In this document: positions 33,403 through 41,413 of the stretch, piece by piece | Layout of the letters: each line of letters starts with the position of its first letter | How positions within the stretch are numbered: the first letter of the stretch is position 1 | Source of the DNA: Flavobacterium sp. 90 | Lineage (GTDB): Bacteria > Bacteroidota > Bacteroidia > Flavobacteriales > Flavobacteriaceae | Length of the DNA: 64,000 bases | NCBI RefSeq assembly: GCF_004339525.1 | Contig: NZ_SMGE01000001.1 | Coordinates: 3,658,001-3,722,000, forward strand | Direction of reading: 5' to 3' | Translations under genes and position numbers: made by a program | Notes under the pieces: model-generated | The model's input: only the letters and a program-made list of their open reading frames with translations | Told to the model about the DNA's origin: nothing | Databases searched by the model: none

Positions 33403-33486
33403 TTTAAGGTTCTAAGTTGCTAAGGTTCTAAGTTACTAAGGTTTCTTTTAAGTTCAAAGACTAAAATCTTAGAACCTCAGCACCTT
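33403..33486. repeat. CTTAG-type inverted repeat before the YeeE gene
   Basis: 'aaggttctaagttgctaagg', 'ttctaagttactaagg' and, at the far end, 'aatcttagaacctcagcacc' form a loose hairpin in the 95-bp gap after the CstB-like gene. No promoter is evident, so the YeeE genes probably depend on the upstream promoter. Confidence 0.65.
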
Positions 33487-33493
33487 ATATTTA

Positions 33494-34906
33494 TTACAAT
33501 ACTTTACTTTGACAAACGAAATCTGATTTTGGAATATTCGTTTTTGAAATCGCTGCAAAACCGCCTTCAATTTCAGTGAAGTTTCTAAAACCGCGAGCTT
33601 GCAAAATCGAAGAAGCAATCATACTTCTGTATCCGGCAGCACAATGTAAATAGAAATGCTCATTTGGATTAATATCTTTTACCCAATCATTAATAAAAGC
33701 CAACGGTTTATTGTAAGCTTCATCAATATGTTCGGCGCTATATTCTGTTTCTTTTCGAATGTCGATTACTTTATCTTCTTTAAGATTTAATTGACTCGCA
33801 AATTGTTCCGCTGAAATTCGGTTTACCGTATCGATTTCAAAACCCGCTTTCTGCCAAGCTTCAAAACCACCTTCAAGATGTCCAACAATTGCATCAAAAC
33901 CTACACGGCTTAAACGCGTTACAGTTTCTTCTTCAAGACCAGCTTCTGTTACTAATATTATAGGTTGTTTTACATCTGCAATCAAAGTTCCAACCCACGG
34001 CGCAAAATCTCCGTTGATACCAATATTAATAGATTGCGGAATAAATCCTTTATAAAAATCAACATTTTTTCTAGTATCTAAGATTAAAGCTCCGGTTTCT
34101 TCGGCTACAGCCTCAAAATCTTCTGCTTTAATAGCTTTCATTCCGTTGTGCAAAACCGATTCGAAACTTTCGTAACCTTTTTTATTCATTGCCACATTCA
34201 TACTGAAATAAGCTGGCGGAGGTAATAATCCGTCTGTTACTTCGGTAATAAATTCAGCTTCAGTCATATTTTCGCGTAAAGCGTAATTCGTAGCTTTTTG
34301 ATTCCCAATAGTCGAAACTGTTTCTTTACTCATGTTTTTTCCACAAGCGCTTCCTGCTCCGTGCGCAGGATAAACAATTACATCATCTGCAAGTGTCATG
34401 ATTTTGTCTCTTAACGAATGAAATAAAATTCCCGCCAATTGATCCTGAGTCATTCCCGCAGCTTTCTGAGCCAAATCAGGACGACCAACATCGCCAATAA
34501 ACAAAGTATCTCCAGAGAAAATCGCGTGATCTTTTCCGTTTTCGTCAATTAGTAAATACGTTGTACTTTCCATCGTGTGACCCGGAGTATGCAACGCTTT
34601 TATCGTAATATTTCCGATTTTGAATTCCTGTCCGTCTTTTGCAGAAATGCAATCAAATTCGCAAGCAGCATTTGGTCCGTAGACGATTGGAGCCTGAGTT
34701 TCTTTGCTCAAATCGATATGACCGGAAACGAAATCAGCATGGAAATGCGTCTCAAAAATATATTTCAATTTTACGTTATCGCGCTCTAATCGATCTAAAT
34801 AAGGCTGAATTTCTCTAAGCGGATCAATAATGGCCGCTTCACCATTTGAAGTAATATAATAAGCACCTTGCGCTAGACATCCGGTGTAAATTTGTTCTAT
34901 TTTCAT
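33494..34906 (-). CDS. CstB-like persulfide dioxygenase with tandem rhodanese domains
   Basis: A 470-aa enzyme starting at ATG 34906 (MKIEQIYTGCLAQGAYY). The N-terminal metallo-beta-lactamase domain (about 1-235) has FETHFHADFVSGH, HTPGHTMESTTYLL and SGDTLFIGDVGRPDL, as in ETHE1-type Fe(II) persulfide dioxygenases. Next is a rhodanese domain whose active loop reads VTEAGLEEE without Cys, so it is a pseudo-domain. A final rhodanese has the active loop LHCAAGYRS with the catalytic Cys. This three-part layout equals Staphylococcus CstB. It detoxifies sulfide-derived persulfides to sulfite or thiosulfate, and the YeeE genes follow. Confidence 0.88.
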   Translation of the reverse strand: MKIEQIYTGCLAQGAYYITSNGEAAIIDPLREIQPYLDRLERDNVKLKYIFETHFHADFVSGHIDLSKETQAPIVYGPNAACEFDCISAKDGQEFKIGNITIKALHTPGHTMESTTYLLIDENGKDHAIFSGDTLFIGDVGRPDLAQKAAGMTQDQLAGILFHSLRDKIMTLADDVIVYPAHGAGSACGKNMSKETVSTIGNQKATNYALRENMTEAEFITEVTDGLLPPPAYFSMNVAMNKKGYESFESVLHNGMKAIKAEDFEAVAEETGALILDTRKNVDFYKGFIPQSINIGINGDFAPWVGTLIADVKQPIILVTEAGLEEETVTRLSRVGFDAIVGHLEGGFEAWQKAGFEIDTVNRISAEQFASQLNLKEDKVIDIRKETEYSAEHIDEAYNKPLAFINDWVKDINPNEHFYLHCAAGYRSMIASSILQARGFRNFTEIEGGFAAISKTNIPKSDFVCQSKVL

Positions 34907-34932
34907 GATATAAAATCTAAAATAATGAAGCA

Positions 34933-34976
34933 CAAAGGTAACTCGGTTTTTTGGTAAATTAAGTGACTATTGTTAC
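34933..34976 (-). promoter_or_regulatory. CstB-like promoter with Crp-type operator
   Basis: On the minus strand the palindrome GTAACAATAGTCAC (34976-34963) is followed after exactly 22 nt by the -7 box TACCTTTG (34940-34933). The dyad is centred about 43 bp before the expected start, the class II activator position. The TauE promoter at 42880-42923 has the same arrangement. Confidence 0.75.
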
Positions 34977-35141
34977 AGAAATTTGCTTTTTGTGTAAAAA
35001 AAACATTTGACGTTTTACCATATAAACCCTATAGGAAATTCAAAACGCGATATAATCTGCGTCAGGCTAAAATGAACTTAAATAACTTATATGGTGAGAA
35101 AAAAAATCTGCGTAATTTTACAACTGACGAAAATTATTGAT

Positions 35142-35735
35142 ATGAAAACAGAAGATTTATTCAATCAAATTGCTTTTATAAAAGAGATTGATAAAGTAAA
35201 ATACATTCAGCGAAGAACAAAGCTTTTTAATAGTGACCGAAACGAAAATGATGCTGAACACAGTTGGCATTTGGCTTTGATGGCGATTGTTTTGGCTGAA
35301 CATTCAAATGAGCCAATTGATGTTTTGAAAGTCGTAAAAATGGTTTTGATTCATGATATTGTTGAAATCGATGCCGGAGATATTTTTCTATACGATACGC
35401 AAATAAATCACGATAACACCGATCAAGAACGATTGGCGGCAAATCGTATTTTTGGTTTATTGCCTAAAAATCAAGCCGACGAAATGATCGCAATTTGGGA
35501 AGAATTTGAAACCGGAGAAACCAACGAAGCAAAATTCGCAAGATCTATGGACAGATTAGAACCTTTATTACAAAATACTTCTAACAATGGAGGAACATGG
35601 AAGGAATATGGCGTGCCTTATAGTAAGGTTTACGAAAAAAAGAGTGTTATAAAAGAAGGATCAAAAGAGATTTGGAATTACGCAGAAGGATTGATTAATG
35701 AAAGCGTCGAAAAAGGAATTCTCAAAAAAGAGTAA
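35142..35735 (+). CDS. HD-domain hydrolase (YfbR/HDDC2-like 5'-nucleotidase family)
   Basis: A 197-aa protein from ATG 35142 (MKTEDLFNQIAFIKEIDKV). HD residues are visible in NDAEHSWHLALMAIVLAE, MVLIHDIVEIDAGDIFL and 'FARSMDRLEPLLQN'. This H...HD...D pattern and the length match the HDDC2/YfbR deoxynucleotide 5'-phosphatase family. It is divergent from the CstB-like gene, and the region between them holds the operator. No functional link to sulfur metabolism is evident. Confidence 0.88.
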   Translation: MKTEDLFNQIAFIKEIDKVKYIQRRTKLFNSDRNENDAEHSWHLALMAIVLAEHSNEPIDVLKVVKMVLIHDIVEIDAGDIFLYDTQINHDNTDQERLAANRIFGLLPKNQADEMIAIWEEFETGETNEAKFARSMDRLEPLLQNTSNNGGTWKEYGVPYSKVYEKKSVIKEGSKEIWNYAEGLINESVEKGILKKE

Positions 35736-35776
35736 TTTTTTAAACACAGAGCTCCAAGTCCAATATATCTACGATA

Positions 35777-35878
35777 TTGTCATTTCGACGAAGGAGAAAT
35801 CTTCGCAAGTAACTCTGCAACGTAAACCCAATCTTTGTCGAGTTTCTCGTGAAGATTTCTCCTTCGTCGAAATGACAA
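35777..35878. repeat. 28-bp perfect inverted repeat
   Basis: Arms at 35777-35804 and 35851-35878 match over 28 nt (TTGTCATTTCGACGAAGGAG... and its complement), with a 46-nt loop. There is no T run, so termination is unlikely. The motif resembles dispersed palindromes found elsewhere in such genomes. Confidence 0.85.
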
Positions 35879-35939
35879 ACTTTGTGGGCATCAGAATTAA
35901 ATATAAGTGTTTTTTATACATATTAAATTGTTGAAAAGT

Positions 35940-36005
35940 TTAACAAATGTTGAGCGATAAACTTTTTTTTAAGGCAGGAATTTCGGGTTTTAATGGGTAA
36001 ATTTG
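35940..36005 (+). promoter_or_regulatory. cydAB promoter with FNR/Crp-like dyad
   Basis: The -7 box TAAATTTG is at 35998-36005. A dyad TTAACAAATGTTGA (TTRAY-N4-RTYRA) lies at 35940-35953, 44 nt upstream of the -7 box. Cytochrome bd genes are often oxygen-regulated by FNR-type proteins. The dyad is weaker than the two sulfur-gene operators. Confidence 0.5.
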
Positions 36006-36031
36006 TGGGACTTCATAAATAAAATACCACT

Positions 36032-37378
36032 ATGGAAGAAATGCTTTTTTATGACCGAATGCAATTCGCCTTCACAATTACTTTTCATTATCTTTTTCCG
36101 CAACTTACAATGGGTCTTTCGCTGATCATTGTTTATTTTAAGTGGAAATATCTAAAAACTCAAAACGAACAATATAATCACGCCACGCATTTCTGGATGA
36201 AAATTTTTGCCTTGAATTTTGCGATGGGCGTTGTAACCGGAATCCCAATGGAGTTTCAATTTGGAACCAATTGGGCAAAATTTTCGGAGTTAACTGGCGG
36301 AATCATTGGACAGACGCTGGCAATGGAAGGAATGTTTTCTTTCTTTCTCGAATCTTCTTTTTTAGGTTTATTTTTATTTGGAGAAAAACTCCTTGGACAT
36401 AAATGGCATTTTGTAACCGGATTATTGATTTGCATTGGTTCTTGGGCAAGCGGATTTTTAATTATTGCCACACATTCCTGGATGCAGAATCCTGTAGGTT
36501 ACGAAATCCTTGAAAACGGAAAATTTGTCCTTAATAATTTCCAGGCTTTATTCCTTAATCCTTGGTTGTGGCCATCTTATTTGCACAATCAGGCAGCTTC
36601 ATTAGTGACAAGTTCGTTTGTTGTGGCGGGAATTGGATCTTTTTATATTCTAAGCAAAAAGAATGTTTCTTTTGGAAAATTGTTTTTGAAAACCGGTGTT
36701 ATCTTCGGATTGATTTCGTGTATAATTGTAGCGGTTCCAACAGGAGATTTATTAGCTAAAAACGTAGTGAAATATCAACCTGTAACTTTTGCAGGAATGG
36801 AAGGAATTTTCCATACCGAAAAGAAAGGTTCTGAAATTGTCCTGATTGGTCAACCTGACGTAAAAGACAAAAAATTGGACAATAAAATCGCGGTTCCAAA
36901 TATCCTGAGTTTCCTGACTTATGGAAACTGGAATCAGGAAATAAAAGGTTTAGATCAGTTCGAAGAAGATTTGCATCCAACCAATATTTCGGGATTGTAT
37001 TATGCGTATCATATTATGGTAGGTTTAGGAACGCTTTTTATTGGATTAATGGTTTTAGCGCTTTTTCAATTAATTAGAGGGAAATTATTCGAAACCAAAT
37101 GGATTTTATGGTCGCTTATGTTTATGATGCCATTTCCGTATATCGCAAATACAACCGGCTGGTACACCGCCGAATTAGGAAGACAACCTTGGCTGGTTTA
37201 TAATTTATTGCGAACGGCTGCGGGAGCATCACCAACGGTTTCGTCCGGAAATACCTTGTTTACTTTACTGGGCTTTATAGGATTGTACCTTTTACTGGGA
37301 ATGTTGTTTTTGCTTTTGATTGGAAAAATCATCAATAAAGGACCTCATAATGTTGAACTGAATTCAGAAAAAATATAG
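36032..37378 (+). CDS. cydA: cytochrome bd ubiquinol oxidase subunit I
   Basis: A 448-aa protein with nine hydrophobic segments. It has FHYLFPQLTMGLSLI (heme b595 His), SYLHNQAASLVTSSF (heme b558 His) and TGWYTAELGRQPWLVYNLLRT (GRQPW signature). The periplasmic quinol loop is short, so it belongs to the short-Q-loop class. It acts with CydB as a high-affinity terminal oxidase in the cytoplasmic membrane and is also known for sulfide-resistant respiration. Confidence 0.96.
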   Translation: MEEMLFYDRMQFAFTITFHYLFPQLTMGLSLIIVYFKWKYLKTQNEQYNHATHFWMKIFALNFAMGVVTGIPMEFQFGTNWAKFSELTGGIIGQTLAMEGMFSFFLESSFLGLFLFGEKLLGHKWHFVTGLLICIGSWASGFLIIATHSWMQNPVGYEILENGKFVLNNFQALFLNPWLWPSYLHNQAASLVTSSFVVAGIGSFYILSKKNVSFGKLFLKTGVIFGLISCIIVAVPTGDLLAKNVVKYQPVTFAGMEGIFHTEKKGSEIVLIGQPDVKDKKLDNKIAVPNILSFLTYGNWNQEIKGLDQFEEDLHPTNISGLYYAYHIMVGLGTLFIGLMVLALFQLIRGKLFETKWILWSLMFMMPFPYIANTTGWYTAELGRQPWLVYNLLRTAAGASPTVSSGNTLFTLLGFIGLYLLLGMLFLLLIGKIINKGPHNVELNSEKI

Positions 37379-37380
37379 TT

Positions 37381-38457
37381 ATGGAATTTTTTTGGTACGT
37401 AGTTTTAATGGGAATTCTGGCCGTTTATATTGTATTAGACGGTTACGATTTTGGAGCAGGAATAATTCATTTATTTTTTGCCAAAACAGAAAAAGATAAA
37501 AAAGCAATCACAAATGCGATTGGACCGTTTTGGGATGCCAACGAAGTTTGGATTATTGCCGCGGGAGGAGTTTTGTTTTTTGCTTTTCCAACTTTATACG
37601 CTTCGTCATTTAGCGGATTTTATTTGCCGTTGATTATGATTTTATGGCTTTTGATTTTCCGTGCAATTGGTCTCGAAATGCGCGGACAAGTGCATCATCC
37701 AATGTGGGAAAGTATTTGGGATAAAGCATTTGGAATCGCAAGTTTGCTTTTGGCATTGTTTTTTGGGATCGCCTTAGGAAATATTGTTCGAGGCGTGAAT
37801 CTTGGAATGGTAACCAACGGAGTTTCGACGCAAGAAGCGCATTTTTTCTTTTTGCCTTTATGGAATCCTACTTTCAGTCCGCAAGCGAATGAATTGGGAA
37901 TTATCGATTGGTTTACACTTTTCCTCGGAATTGTAAGTGTTGTCGCTTTGACGATTCATGGCGCAAACTGGATTATCTTTAAAACGAATTCTTCTTTAAA
38001 TACTCAGCTTAAAAATGTAGTGTTTAAACTGAATATTGTTCTTTTGATTTTGGTTTGTATTTCGTTGCAAATCTGGCATTTTATTGAGCCAAAACCATTT
38101 CATAATTTTATTGAAACGCCAATTCTTTGGTTTTTTCCTCTAATGACTTTTGTTGGAATTTTAGGATTATTCAAAATACGTTCGTTTAAAAAAGACGGTC
38201 ATGGATTTATATTTTCGACCTTATTTTTAGTTGGCGGATTTGCTTCAACAGCGGTTTCGATTTTTCCGAATGTTTTGCCTTCGACCAATAATGTAAATCC
38301 ATCATTAACGATTTACAATACTGCAGCCGGAGAATACGGATTGAATGCCGGAATGAGTTGGTTTTTTATCGCTTTGTTTCTGGTGATTATTTATTTTATT
38401 ATTCAATATCGCGTTTTTAGCGGAAAAATGGATGATATTGGATATGGGGAACATTAA
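37381..38457 (+). CDS. cydB: cytochrome bd ubiquinol oxidase subunit II
   Basis: A 358-aa membrane protein. It opens YIVLDGYDFGAGIIHLF, followed by IGPFWDANEVWIIAAGGVLFF, both classic CydB motifs. About eight hydrophobic segments are visible. It starts 2 bp after cydA. No cydX-like micro-ORF is visible after it; the following DNA is an ACGAATT repeat remnant and a terminator. Confidence 0.96.
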   Translation: MEFFWYVVLMGILAVYIVLDGYDFGAGIIHLFFAKTEKDKKAITNAIGPFWDANEVWIIAAGGVLFFAFPTLYASSFSGFYLPLIMILWLLIFRAIGLEMRGQVHHPMWESIWDKAFGIASLLLALFFGIALGNIVRGVNLGMVTNGVSTQEAHFFFLPLWNPTFSPQANELGIIDWFTLFLGIVSVVALTIHGANWIIFKTNSSLNTQLKNVVFKLNIVLLILVCISLQIWHFIEPKPFHNFIETPILWFFPLMTFVGILGLFKIRSFKKDGHGFIFSTLFLVGGFASTAVSIFPNVLPSTNNVNPSLTIYNTAAGEYGLNAGMSWFFIALFLVIIYFIIQYRVFSGKMDDIGYGEH

Positions 38458-38503
38458 GTTTTTTTGCCACTAATTACACGAATTTTTACGAATTAAATAT
38501 TAT

Positions 38504-38561
38504 GAATAGCCGTTGGTTTTAACCAGCGGCTTTTTGTTTTTAAGAAATAAGGCTTTAGCCA
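38504..38561 (+). terminator. cydAB terminator within a mobile-looking inverted repeat
   Basis: AGCCGTTGGTT (38508-38518) pairs with AACCAGCGGCT (38521-38531, one G-T pair), followed by a T run. The 58-bp segment also contains GGCTTTAGCCA. An inverted relative with the same ends lies at 39521-39578, so the two flank the gene in between. Confidence 0.75.
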
Positions 38562-38581
38562 AAATGTAGCGATATAAAAAC

Positions 38582-39385
38582 TTAATTCATTAAAAATTCA
38601 GTTTTATTAATGAGATAGGTATTCAAAACTTTTTGAAAAGACGTTAATTCGATGTTTTCAGATTTGATTATTTTTCCATCGCTGTATATTTCATATTGAC
38701 CATTATTAGGAGATTTTTTGGTCCATAAAATTCCATTTTTGATTTTGCCTAATTGGTCAGTTTTTAAATATGCAGTTACGTTTTCTCCAGATTCAGATTT
38801 TATTTTTTCTCTATACTTGCTTAAATAAATTCGGAGAAGTGCATCTTCCTGAGAGAAAAAATCTGCTATTTCATTAAAAAGTAAATCAATATTTACGTTG
38901 TTTTCGGATGTTTTTAGAAAGACATATAATTTATAGCTTTTTTCATAATCGCCTTCGGGGAATTTGTCGAAATAATTATTATACAAATAGCTAAAGTTTT
39001 TATTGTCTGATATTTTGCTGTAAATCAAACTATTCGAAGGTAGATTGCTAATTTTAAAATCAAAAAATTCTATTGAGGAAATAAGGTTGCCTTTATAAAA
39101 AAACTCACTAACTTTTTTTTGATTCTTGACATATATCTTTATAACAGCGTCTTTTTCGATCTCATTTTTAATAATTATCGTGTCTTTTTCTTTAGTAAAA
39201 AAATAAATATTACCATAATAAGCAGCAGAAACCTCAACCGAAAAACTCTCGAGTTTATTATCAATATTGTATTGTTTAATAATTGCTCCGCTTTCAATAT
39301 CAATTTTTTCGGTTTTCGAGTTGTTCGCTTCTTGTGCGAAAACGGAGAAACTGAATAATAACAATATTATTATTTGTTTTTTCAT
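38582..39385 (-). CDS. secreted protein of unknown function
   Basis: A 267-aa protein with a signal peptide (MKKQIIILLLFSFSVFAQ). The mature part is beta-rich at first (SFSVEVSAAYYGNIYFFTKE, DTIIIKNEIEKDAVIKIYV) and helical later (IDLLFNEIADFFSQEDALL). I recognise no family. It is AT-rich with many Lys/Asn/Ile codons, stands alone, and is bracketed by inverted repeats at 38504-38561 and 39521-39578. It may be a lineage-specific insertion. Confidence 0.65.
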   Translation of the reverse strand: MKKQIIILLLFSFSVFAQEANNSKTEKIDIESGAIIKQYNIDNKLESFSVEVSAAYYGNIYFFTKEKDTIIIKNEIEKDAVIKIYVKNQKKVSEFFYKGNLISSIEFFDFKISNLPSNSLIYSKISDNKNFSYLYNNYFDKFPEGDYEKSYKLYVFLKTSENNVNIDLLFNEIADFFSQEDALLRIYLSKYREKIKSESGENVTAYLKTDQLGKIKNGILWTKKSPNNGQYEIYSDGKIIKSENIELTSFQKVLNTYLINKTEFLMN

Positions 39386-39520
39386 TCGTTTTATATTTTA
39401 TCAGATTATTCTCTGTAATATCAAAAGTAGCTTATCGAATGATAAAATGTTTCTATCTCTGGGAATTATTTTTTCTCAAGTGTATGTTATAGTTTTGTTT
39501 ATTCGAAAAAAGGATATATT

Positions 39521-39578
39521 TGGCTAAAGCCGAAATCGAATGTTTCCTAAATTCCGTTGGTTGAAACCAGCGGCTATT
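39521..39578. repeat. inverted partner of the repeat at 38504-38561
   Basis: It runs TGGCTAAAGCC ... CCGTTGGTTGAAACCAGCGG CTATTC. Its reverse complement starts GAATAGCCG and ends GGCTTTAGCCA like the other copy; the middle 23 nt differ. It lies in the 380-bp gap before the Crp-type gene. Confidence 0.6.
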
Positions 39579-39611
39579 CAAATGTAATATCGATTATTTT
39601 TTCTAGTGTGG

Positions 39612-39664
39612 TTGCTTCGTTCCTCGCAATGACGTAGCGTGTGTCTTTGCGAGGAACGAAGCAA
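39612..39664. repeat. 18-bp perfect inverted repeat
   Basis: TTGCTTCGTTCCTCGCAA (39612-39629) pairs with TTGCGAGGAACGAAGCAA (39647-39664). There is no T run. It is unrelated in sequence to the neighbouring repeats. A TAAATTTG -7 box for the next gene lies at 39720-39727. Confidence 0.8.
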
Positions 39665-39765
39665 TCTCATGCTTTGTGCACGTTTCGAATAGTTCTAGTA
39701 TTAATATCATTTTTTGGAATAAATTTGTAAAACTATCAAGCTGCTCTAAAAATAATTAAAATTCC

Positions 39766-40356
39766 ATGGAAGACCTGACATCATTTATTGAAAACATTAA
39801 TAAGAAAGTTGTTTTGTTACCAGACGAAATGGATGTTTTATTGTCTGAGTTTAAAGTTCGGAAAATAAAGAAAAGACAATTTATTGTACAACCGGAATTT
39901 GTAAACAAGCAAAGAACTTATGTGCTTGAAGGATCTTTTCGGGCTTATGTTGTCGACGAAAAAGGTACGGAACATACGATTCAGTTTGCTATTGAAGATT
40001 GGTGGATCGCAGATTACAATAGTTATATCTACCAAACTCCGGCAACGATGTTTATTGTTGCGCTTGAAGATAGTGTGATTCTACAAATAAATCATGAAGC
40101 AGAGCAGAAACTGAAAGCGTCCAGTCATAATCTTGAAACATTATTTCGTTTAATGGCCGAAAAATCTGCGGCATTTTATGCGCGTCGGATTATTGCAATG
40201 CTTACGCAAAATGCCGAACAACGTTATAGCGAGTTTCTGGAAAAGTTTCCAAAAGTTGCGCAACGCCTTCCACAATACGCTCTTGCGTCTTACCTTAATA
40301 TGACGACAGAGTTTTTATCTAAGATTCGTAATGAAAAAGTCAAGAAAAAAGGTTGA
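39766..40356 (+). CDS. Crp/Fnr-family transcriptional regulator
   Basis: A 196-aa regulator with an N-terminal cyclic-nucleotide-binding-type barrel (FIVQPEFVNKQRTYVLEGSFRAYVVDEKG, HTIQFAIEDWWIADYNSYIY) and a C-terminal HTH (QYALASYLNMTTEFLSKIRNE). It lacks Fe-S cysteines and strict cAMP contacts, so the effector is unknown. It is transcribed from a TAAATTTG -7 box 39 bp upstream. The short-chain dehydrogenase gene 100 bp downstream is its likely target, a common pairing in Bacteroidota. Confidence 0.88.
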   Translation: MEDLTSFIENINKKVVLLPDEMDVLLSEFKVRKIKKRQFIVQPEFVNKQRTYVLEGSFRAYVVDEKGTEHTIQFAIEDWWIADYNSYIYQTPATMFIVALEDSVILQINHEAEQKLKASSHNLETLFRLMAEKSAAFYARRIIAMLTQNAEQRYSEFLEKFPKVAQRLPQYALASYLNMTTEFLSKIRNEKVKKKG

Positions 40357-40374
40357 ACTAGTTCAACCTTTTTT
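40345..40374 (+). terminator. terminator overlapping the Crp-type stop codon
   Basis: A 30-nt perfect palindrome, AAAAAAGGTTGAACT followed by its complement (40345-40374). The TGA stop codon (40354-40356) is inside the left arm, so a ribosome finishing translation would cover half the hairpin. Confidence 0.85.
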
Positions 40375-40456
40375 CCTAAGATACTTCAACTTTTCAGCTT
40401 GACTTAATACCCAACTTTGCTTTATCAATTAACAACTTATAATTAATAAAGTAAAG

Positions 40457-41215
40457 ATGGAAAATTTAGGAAAATTAAACGGGAAAGTAGCATTAATAAC
40501 TGGCGCATCAAAAGGTATTGGTGCAGGTATCGCTAAAGCATATGCAAATCAGGGCGCGACTGTAATCGTAAATTATGCAAGTAGTAAGTATGATGCAGAT
40601 AAAGTCGTTGAGGAAATAATTGCTAACGGCGGAAAAGCAATTGCAATACAAGGGAATGTCGAAAAATCAGCAGATGTAAAACGCATTTTTGAAGAAATCG
40701 TAAAATCATTTGGAAAACTGGATATTCTAGTAAATAATGCCGGTATTTATAAATTTGCAGGAATTGATGATATTACTGAAGAATCATTCCATAATATGTT
40801 CAACATTAATGTATTGGGAAGCGTACTTACGATTCAGCAAGCGGTGAAATTATTTGGAGACAAAGGCGGCGTAATCATTAATACGGGTTCTATAGTTTCG
40901 ACGCTTGATATGCCTACGACATTAATTTACACGCAAACAAAATATGCTGTTGATGCAATGACGCGCATTCTTGCCAAAGAACTTGGCCCGAAAAATATAC
41001 GTATCAATTCTATTAATCCTGGATTGATCGAAACGGAAGGTTCTCATAGTTCCGGAGTTATGAATGGAGATGCAGAAAAATGGCATGTTTCTGAAACACC
41101 ACTTGGGCGAGTAGGAAAACCAGAAGATATTGCAAAAGTTGCGGTATTTCTTGCTTCCGAAGATTCTAACTGGATTACTGGCGAAACCATTGCCGTTTCT
41201 GGTGGACAACGCTAA
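40457..41215 (+). CDS. short-chain dehydrogenase/reductase (SDR)
   Basis: A 252-aa classical SDR. It has the cofactor loop LITGASKGIGAGIAKAYA, DILVNNAGIYKFAGIDD, the catalytic Ser in NTGSIVSTLDM, the YxxxK in LIYTQTKYAVDAM and the C-terminal WITGETIAVSGGQR. The substrate is unknown; such SDRs are often induced by reactive carbonyls or quinones. It lies downstream of the Crp-type gene but after a terminator, so it probably has its own regulated promoter. Confidence 0.93.
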   Translation: MENLGKLNGKVALITGASKGIGAGIAKAYANQGATVIVNYASSKYDADKVVEEIIANGGKAIAIQGNVEKSADVKRIFEEIVKSFGKLDILVNNAGIYKFAGIDDITEESFHNMFNINVLGSVLTIQQAVKLFGDKGGVIINTGSIVSTLDMPTTLIYTQTKYAVDAMTRILAKELGPKNIRINSINPGLIETEGSHSSGVMNGDAEKWHVSETPLGRVGKPEDIAKVAVFLASEDSNWITGETIAVSGGQR

Positions 41216-41245
41216 ATTGAACTTTGGTTCTCAAAAACATTAAAG

Positions 41246-41324
41246 ACAAATCCGTTTACTCTTAGGAATAAACGGATTTTTTAATTTTCATCTTTGTCAA
41301 AGTTTTAAACTTTGACAAAGATTG
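41246..41324 (+). terminator. 79-bp direct-repeat cassette with terminator, copy 1
   Basis: AAATCCGTTTA (41248-41258) pairs with TAAACGGATTT (41269-41279), followed by a T run. A second palindrome, TCTTTGTCAAAGTTTTAAAC... (TTTGTCAAAGTTT with AAACTTTGACAAA), comes next. The whole cassette recurs at 41974-42052 with a few changes. Confidence 0.85.
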
Positions 41325-41413
41325 CGGATGAATTGTAAAATGTATCTTACAAAATAGAAGATGTATTTTATCATACCTGTAATTTTCTAAAGAATTTTAA
41401 ATATCTTTGAATT

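Noticed and set aside
35698..35934. 78-aa ORF after the HD-domain gene
   Set aside because: It consists mainly of the 28-bp inverted repeat region and has no start signals.
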